Below, in pieces: positions 59,359 to 64,000 of a stretch of 64,000 nucleotides of DNA. The translations under genes and the position numbers were made by a program. The notes under the pieces were generated by a model. It was not told the DNA's origin. It did not search any database and saw only the letters and a list, made by a program, of their open reading frames with translations. This stretch comes from Calendula officinalis (taxonomy: Eukaryota; Streptophyta; Magnoliopsida; Asterales; Asteraceae): NCBI GenBank assembly GCA_963853835.1, contig OY970824.1:2051001-2115000 (forward strand), written 5' to 3'. How positions within the stretch are numbered: the stretch's first letter is position 1; the number at the start of each line of letters is the position of its first letter.

Positions 59359-60636
59359 CTACTGGTGGGGTCGTCGATTCCAAACGTGTTCCACCAAATC
59401 AGATCTAAGATTAAGATGAGTTTGTTTATCATTGATCTCCCTGATAACTTGCAATACTTCTTCATGTGATCGTACGGGGTCGCCGTCACTATGTCGCTGT
59501 TCCGGATGAAAATCGGGACATATGGCCCTGCCTTTGTCTTTGATAATCATATTATGTAATATGATACAAGTGTACATTATATCCCTTATTTTGTTAACAT
59601 TTGGGGACCTTGCAGCCGTTTTTATTATACCCCATTTTTTCTTTAGAACGCCAAATGCTCGTTCTACGTCTTTCCTTGCAGCTTCGTGTGCTTTCTTGTA
59701 GTTCACCCGCTTAACATCATTCGCATTTGGGTGTGAAATGGACTTAACAAGAACAGACCATTCCGGATATATCCCGTCAGTAAGATAATATCCCCATTTG
59801 TAAGACACCCCGTTTGCCAAAAAGGGTACCTCAGGTGCTTTCCCGTCTTTGAGATCATTGAAAATATGGGACGCTCGTAAGACGTTGATGTCGTTGTTCG
59901 ACCCGGCGACACCAAAGAACGCGTGCCAAATCCACAAATCCTGCGAGGCAACCGCTTCAAGTAAGATGAATGGTTCGTTCCCGTGATCCCCTCTAACATA
60001 TTGCCCACGGTAAGCATTTGGACATTGAACCCAAGGCCAATCAGTACAATCAATGCTTCCTAGCATACCGGGAAACCCATGTTTCTCCTCATGAAAAGCG
60101 TATAGCTTCGCCACATCAGTATGAGTAGGCTTTCGCAGAAACTCATCTCCATACAAGTGCATAACCCCTTTACAGAACTCTGCGAGACTATCACGGCTAG
60201 TTTTCTCACCAATTTGTAAGTATTCGTCTAGAGCATCCGGTACGGTCCCGTATGCTAACTGACGAATTGCAGAAGTGCACCTCATTAGCGGAGAAGTACC
60301 TGCGTTCCCTAGTGCATCATATCGTTGCGCAAATAATGGGACGGTATTAGTGAGATCGCGAACAATGCGTGTGAAAAGATCACGACTCATCCTGAAACGT
60401 TTGCGAAAATCATGCTCGTTATACGTCGGATTTTCAGCGAAGTAGGCTGCCACGAGACGGTCATTCGCACCGCCACGGTCCCTATTCACGTATCTTCTAG
60501 GAGTTCTAGGGATATTAGAACTAGAACCTTCAAGAAACGCGGCCGCCGTTTGTAAAAAACCAAGATGTATAACCCTGTCCTCTTCCTCGTCGCCAAAAAT
60601 GAAATTAGCGACATTCATTTCATCGTCGGAACTCAT
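59359..60636 (-). CDS. PIF/Harbinger transposase (HARBI1-like, DDE superfamily)
   Basis: 425 residues from the ATG at 60636 (MSSDDEMNVANFIFG). The frame is open upstream to 60942, but that part is low-complexity leader and terminal repeat, so the shorter start is preferred. An N-terminal helical DNA-binding part ('HDFRKRFRMSRDLFTRIV', then 'QLAYG') precedes the nuclease domain. Its DDE residues are visible: first D in 'GSIDCTDWPW', second D in 'AGSNNDINVL', E in 'VERAFGVLKKKWGI'. 'CIILHNMII' near the end is also conserved in plant transposases of this group. No stop or frameshift was found. It cuts and pastes its own DNA in the nucleus, usually together with a Myb-like partner. Confidence 0.95.
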   Translation of the reverse strand: MSSDDEMNVANFIFGDEEEDRVIHLGFLQTAAAFLEGSSSNIPRTPRRYVNRDRGGANDRLVAAYFAENPTYNEHDFRKRFRMSRDLFTRIVRDLTNTVPLFAQRYDALGNAGTSPLMRCTSAIRQLAYGTVPDALDEYLQIGEKTSRDSLAEFCKGVMHLYGDEFLRKPTHTDVAKLYAFHEEKHGFPGMLGSIDCTDWPWVQCPNAYRGQYVRGDHGNEPFILLEAVASQDLWIWHAFFGVAGSNNDINVLRASHIFNDLKDGKAPEVPFLANGVSYKWGYYLTDGIYPEWSVLVKSISHPNANDVKRVNYKKAHEAARKDVERAFGVLKKKWGIIKTAARSPNVNKIRDIMYTCIILHNMIIKDKGRAICPDFHPEQRHSDGDPVRSHEEVLQVIREINDKQTHLNLRSDLVEHVWNRRPHQ

Positions 60637-60765
60637 TTTTATTATAGTGTGTGTGATAAAGAAATGAGAAGTGTGAAATTTTTTAGAGAGGGTGATTGAG
60701 AGATTTGAGTGTGTGTTTGAGTGGAGAAAGAAATGAGAGTTGTGAATTATTTGGTAAAAGAATTG

Positions 60766-60778
60766 GGTATTTATAAGG
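60766..60778 (-). promoter_or_regulatory. TATA box of the transposase gene
   Basis: Minus-strand CTTATAAATACCC lies about 135 bases before the ATG at 60636 and inside the element, so the element carries its own promoter. Confidence 0.6.
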
Positions 60779-60972
60779 TAAAAAGGGTGTTTTTTTTCCG
60801 TTGGAGAGGGGAGGATATAGCCGTTCAACGGTCGTGTTGAACGGTCGATTACTCGACCGTTGGTGGTCCTCGACGCGTCGCCGGAGAGGAGGCGTAACGC
60901 GGGGGACGCGTCGCCGTTGCTGATTTGGCCGGTCGCGACCAAACGATCGGTCGTGCATTACGGAGAGTCTTA

Positions 60973-62715
60973 TAAACAGGGATTTTTAATATGTTTTCCA
61001 GCGCACATAATTAATCAAAAACTATCAATTTCATTTATGGTAAGATTAAACCAGTATATCACAAAAGTATTAATAACTATCTTTAGACTATAATTAAAGA
61101 AATTTTATTTTATTAATTGTTCGTTATCATGGCAAAACCCATATAGTAATATGTTACATAATTGATGCACATGCTATAACATCCGGTTATGATTTCACCC
61201 CAAAAATACGGTCAACATTGTATTTCTAATTTAAGCGTAAAATATATGTGAAAAATGCATATAAAAAAGTGACAAATGCTTACTGTTAAGCATGAAGTAT
61301 GAACCTGTAATGATCATGAATTCATGAGAAGCGAGTCTGATTTCGTTAACTTGTTATCAACTTTTATTGCGAATCACGTACATATTTCATAAAAAGAATG
61401 AGTTTTTCCAGTGCAAATAAATTAGAACAAGAATCTTGAATATCAAACTTCGAATCTATAAAATTAGGTAAAAGTAAAAGAAAATTCTGATTTTGTTTCA
61501 AATGGAGCCAAAATAGAGTGGCACATACCATTAGTAGGCCCATTACCATCACAGTCGTTGGAAGTATTATTGTGAATATTTTTAATGAGAAAATGATTTT
61601 CCAGAGAATTTTCTGACCCAAAGAAAATGATTTTTTTCGTACCAATATTTATTGAAATGGACGGGGTTTTTCTTTATCGAGAGCTGCTAACATTGTTATA
61701 AGAAGGAAAATGAATTGTTCTTAGTTATATTTAATATTTAATTATAAATATAACAAATCAATGCGTTGTAAATTTGTTTGTTATGTATGATTAAACATTA
61801 TTGTATACAAATTAATTTTCTTTAAAAACCATCTAAACGAATGTTTATATTCATAAATAACATTTATACGTGTGACATATTTTTGAAAGATGAAAACCGA
61901 TATTAATTCATAAATTTGAATCCACAACTTATTGTTTGAAGGTAACAAATTATTTTCCAGATGTACTTTACATGCAATTAAACTCTTAATGAAATAATGG
62001 TAAAACCATTATTACTTTTGAACATACTTTGTGACGAAATATTAATGAGTTACTAGCAAAAATTAAAAATATAACAGTAACAATTTGAAAAAACTGAATC
62101 GGGACATTTATGGAAAGTGTACAACCAAAAGATACAGTTGAAATTTTGTTGACTGTGGGGTAAAATTGGATACGTTTGTAAGAGAATCGAAATATATTTT
62201 CTGAACATCGAATCTTGGTAAATCAAATTATATGGGAAAATCTATGGGTGGGTATCAGGCGGTTTTTAATTAAAACCAGACCCCTATCCGAAAGATTCAA
62301 TTTTTAAAAATTGCAAGCTGTTCGGTTTCAGTTTTTTCGTTTTTTTCTCAATAAATTGATTCGGTTTATGTTTTCAGTGCGTCTTTTTCGGTTTTGATTC
62401 GGTTTGTGTGCTTTTGTCATTTTTATACCCTTTAATTTAAAATTATGTCAAAAAAAGATGCATATTCATCTTTTTATAATGTTGGATTCCTTCTGATGAT
62501 ATCTTCAAAATGGTTATGGTATGCCAAAAACGAGCTATAAAATATAAGATACGGGTCTTTGAAAAGTGCCGTTTGAGTTTATTTTGGACAAAAAAAAAAA
62601 GTTCTTTTAGTACTTTGGATCTATTATTTTATACATTATATACAACTAAATAAGGCGTATTTATACGAGTTCTCTGCATAATGATGTTTGAGGTTTTTTT
62701 GAATTTTTAATACTA
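60973..62715. other. Intergenic, AT-rich
   Basis: No gene. 62240-62420 has 'CGGTTT' and 'TTCGGTTT' words like a worn hAT end. Nothing else recognised. Confidence 0.45.
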
Positions 62716-62894
62716 CCTCCGTATCATTATAAATGATACATTTGAAGTTTCATGAATTTTGAGGCAAAAGATTAAAGTATGATTAAAATATATTAAAGTT
62801 GATCGTTAGTGAATGATGGGCCCACTTTTTTTTAAATAAAATAATATTAATAATGTTTAAAAGTAAAAATAAGGATAAAAGGATAATCTAACTA

Positions 62895-63307
62895 CTCCCT
62901 TCGTCCCTAAATATAGTTCTCATTCTCCTTCAAGTTTTGTCCCTAAATAAAGTTCTTATTTCTCAAACTTATGAGGCTCACTTAATATAATAATATTATG
63001 GGTTTTGATAATGACAACCCTAAGGGTTGTCTTTAAGTGCATTAAAAATGGTACAAATGAGTAATTCCAAAAATTCAGGAGTCGGTTATAGATGGATGTA
63101 CAACTTTTTTATGCATGTCGGGCTGTCATTATCAAAACCCTAATATTATTATCAATATTTTCACCACTAACTATCTACTAAAACACATTCTCTCTCCAAT
63201 CAAACTTTAGATTTTAATCAAAAGTAATATCAAATACCCAACCACTAACCATCTCCTAAAAAGTTGTGCCCAAACGAAATAAGAATTTTATTTAGGGACA
63301 TAGGGAA
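62895..63307. mobile_element. Stowaway MITE (middle)
   Basis: Starts CTCCCTTCGTCCCTAAATA and ends TTTATTTAGGGACATAGGGAA. The right end is worn. Same subfamily as 52324-52587. Its AT-rich core was itself hit by the MITE at 63000. Confidence 0.85.
63000..63140. mobile_element. Innermost MITE, 141 bp, 9-bp target repeat
   Basis: Perfect 17-bp inverted ends GGGTTTTGATAATGACA and 9-bp repeats TAATATTAT at 62991-62999 and 63141-63149. The 9-bp target suggests a Mutator-type MITE. The empty site can be read in the related Stowaway at 52324-52587. Confidence 0.85.
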
Positions 63308-63524
63308 TTAAAGTGGAGAGTTAGTGGAGAATGGATCCACTTTTTTACCAAATAAGATAAATTTCAAAATGTATCACTTATTAAGAAACACCTCCAGGAA
63401 AAAAGTGTATCAGTTAAGTTATTGTGATACGGAGGTAATTATTGTTTTTTTTTAGCTCCCAAAAATATTGACCATATGATATAAAAATAGTGACAATCAA
63501 CACGAACATTTCACTAAAAATATA

Positions 63525-63837
63525 CTTCCTCCGTATCAAAATAAGTGACACAAATTTGTTTACACGTTTTTTGAAGTAAAAGATTAAAGTAGGGGTTAAA
63601 ATATGTTAAAGTACATAGTTAGTGGATAATGGGTCCCACTTTCCTTGAATAAAGTGATATTAATGAGTTTTAAAAGTAAAAGTAAGGGTATAAGAGTAAT
63701 TTCACTTTATTAAAGTTGATAGTTAGTTGGTATGAGTCCCATTATTTTTACCAAATAAGGAAAGTTTTCAAAGTGTATCACTTATTTTGATACACTCTAA
63801 AATGAAAAATGTGTCACTTATTTTGATACGGAGGAAG
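63525..63837. mobile_element. Stowaway-type MITE (313 bp)
   Basis: Ends CTTCCTCCGTATCAAAATAA and TTATTTTGATACGGAGGAAG, a perfect inverted pair, with TA on both sides. Confidence 0.92.
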
Positions 63838-64000
63838 TATTAGAAAACAATACATCTTTTCATATCTATTTATCGATGAAGTTGACATTTTTATCCATTC
63901 GCATTAAATGAATTTGATCGCTTTAAAGCTGGAAATTCGTCCTTTTTTGTCTCTATTATACTACCGCTGAAATATTCTTTATCCTCAGTCACCATCAGTT
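63838..64000. other. Window end, nothing recognised
   Basis: Short AT-rich stretch without an exon-like frame. Confidence 0.4.

Larger units (their letters stand above)
59130..60969 (-). mobile_element. PIF/Harbinger element with transposase gene
   Basis: 1,840 bp. Left end GACTGGGCGTAACGCATGACCG and inverted right end GACTCTCCGTAATGCACGACCG (about 17 of 22 alike), flanked by TTA at 59127-59129 and 60970-60972. The 3-bp TTA target is that of PIF/Harbinger. The element carries one gene, a full transposase, on the minus strand. The second gene of the superfamily, a Myb/SANT-like protein that helps transposase bind DNA and enter the nucleus, is missing. Confidence 0.9.
62716..63435. mobile_element. 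Stowaway-type MITE (outer), carrying two nested MITEs
   Basis: Ends CCTCCGTATCATTATAA and TTGTGATACGGAGG with TA at both sides (62714-62715 and 63436-63437). After removal of 62895-63307 its halves match the family at 63525-63837. Confidence 0.85.

Noticed and set aside
60637..60942. N-terminal extension of the Harbinger transposase
   Set aside because: Open upstream, but it covers the TATA box and terminal repeat, so the start at 60636 is preferred.

Overview
This is 64 kb of nuclear DNA from a flowering plant, most probably a eudicot. The evidence is spliced genes with GT-AG introns, a plant WUS-type homeobox gene, a plastid ALB3 gene, plant metallothionein and ADF genes, and dense plant transposons (Tat-type Ty3/gypsy, hAT, Helitron, PIF/Harbinger, Stowaway, SINE, LINE). 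The DNA is AT-rich except inside transposon coding regions. The species cannot be named from the sequence; an asterid is a guess.

Host genes, left to right: a broken CXIP4-like zinc-knuckle gene (7.5-8.5 kb, +) facing an orphan first exon of TIM9 (8.9 kb, -); a type-2-like metallothionein (10.3-11.1 kb, -); an RRP15-like rRNA-processing gene (30.4-32.3 kb, +, 8 exons); a WUSCHEL-related homeobox gene, probably WOX2 (35.6-38.0 kb, +); ALB3, the thylakoid membrane insertase (40.3-43.3 kb, +, 11 exons); the mitochondrial ATP synthase 6 kDa subunit (46.6-46.8 kb, -); a histone H4 reading frame without its N-terminal tail (49.3 kb, +); and an actin-depolymerising factor (53.4-54.8 kb, -). WOX2, the ATP synthase 6 kDa subunit, H4 and ADF stand in the same order as I recall on Arabidopsis chromosome 5 (At5g59), with ALB3, CXIP4 and TIM9 recalled from related blocks. 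The window therefore looks like an old conserved gene block being thinned out and filled with transposons.

Mobile DNA: a 945-bp long-TIR element (0.2-1.2 kb); LINE 3' ends (2.0 and 33.3 kb); a 1.0-kb PIF/Harbinger-like non-autonomous element (5.7-6.7 kb); a SINE (11.5 kb); a young, nearly complete 9.9-kb Ty3/gypsy element (12.3-22.25 kb, gag-pol on -) that carries a three-exon gene on its opposite strand; a hAT element (23.6-27.4 kb) whose TA repeat was hit by a palindromic MITE and a Helitron; a foldback element full of CACATGTG palindromes (47.85-48.8 kb); a second Helitron (49.6-52.9 kb) holding two small hATs and a Stowaway; a 1.2-kb giant inverted repeat split by a MITE (55.1-56.3 kb); a 2.6-kb solo LTR (56.3-59.0 kb); an intact PIF/Harbinger element with transposase (59.1-61.0 kb); and a triple-nested MITE (62.7-63.4 kb). 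Many boundaries are fixed by target-site duplications that can be read directly. The most unusual object is the spliced antisense gene inside the retrotransposon.
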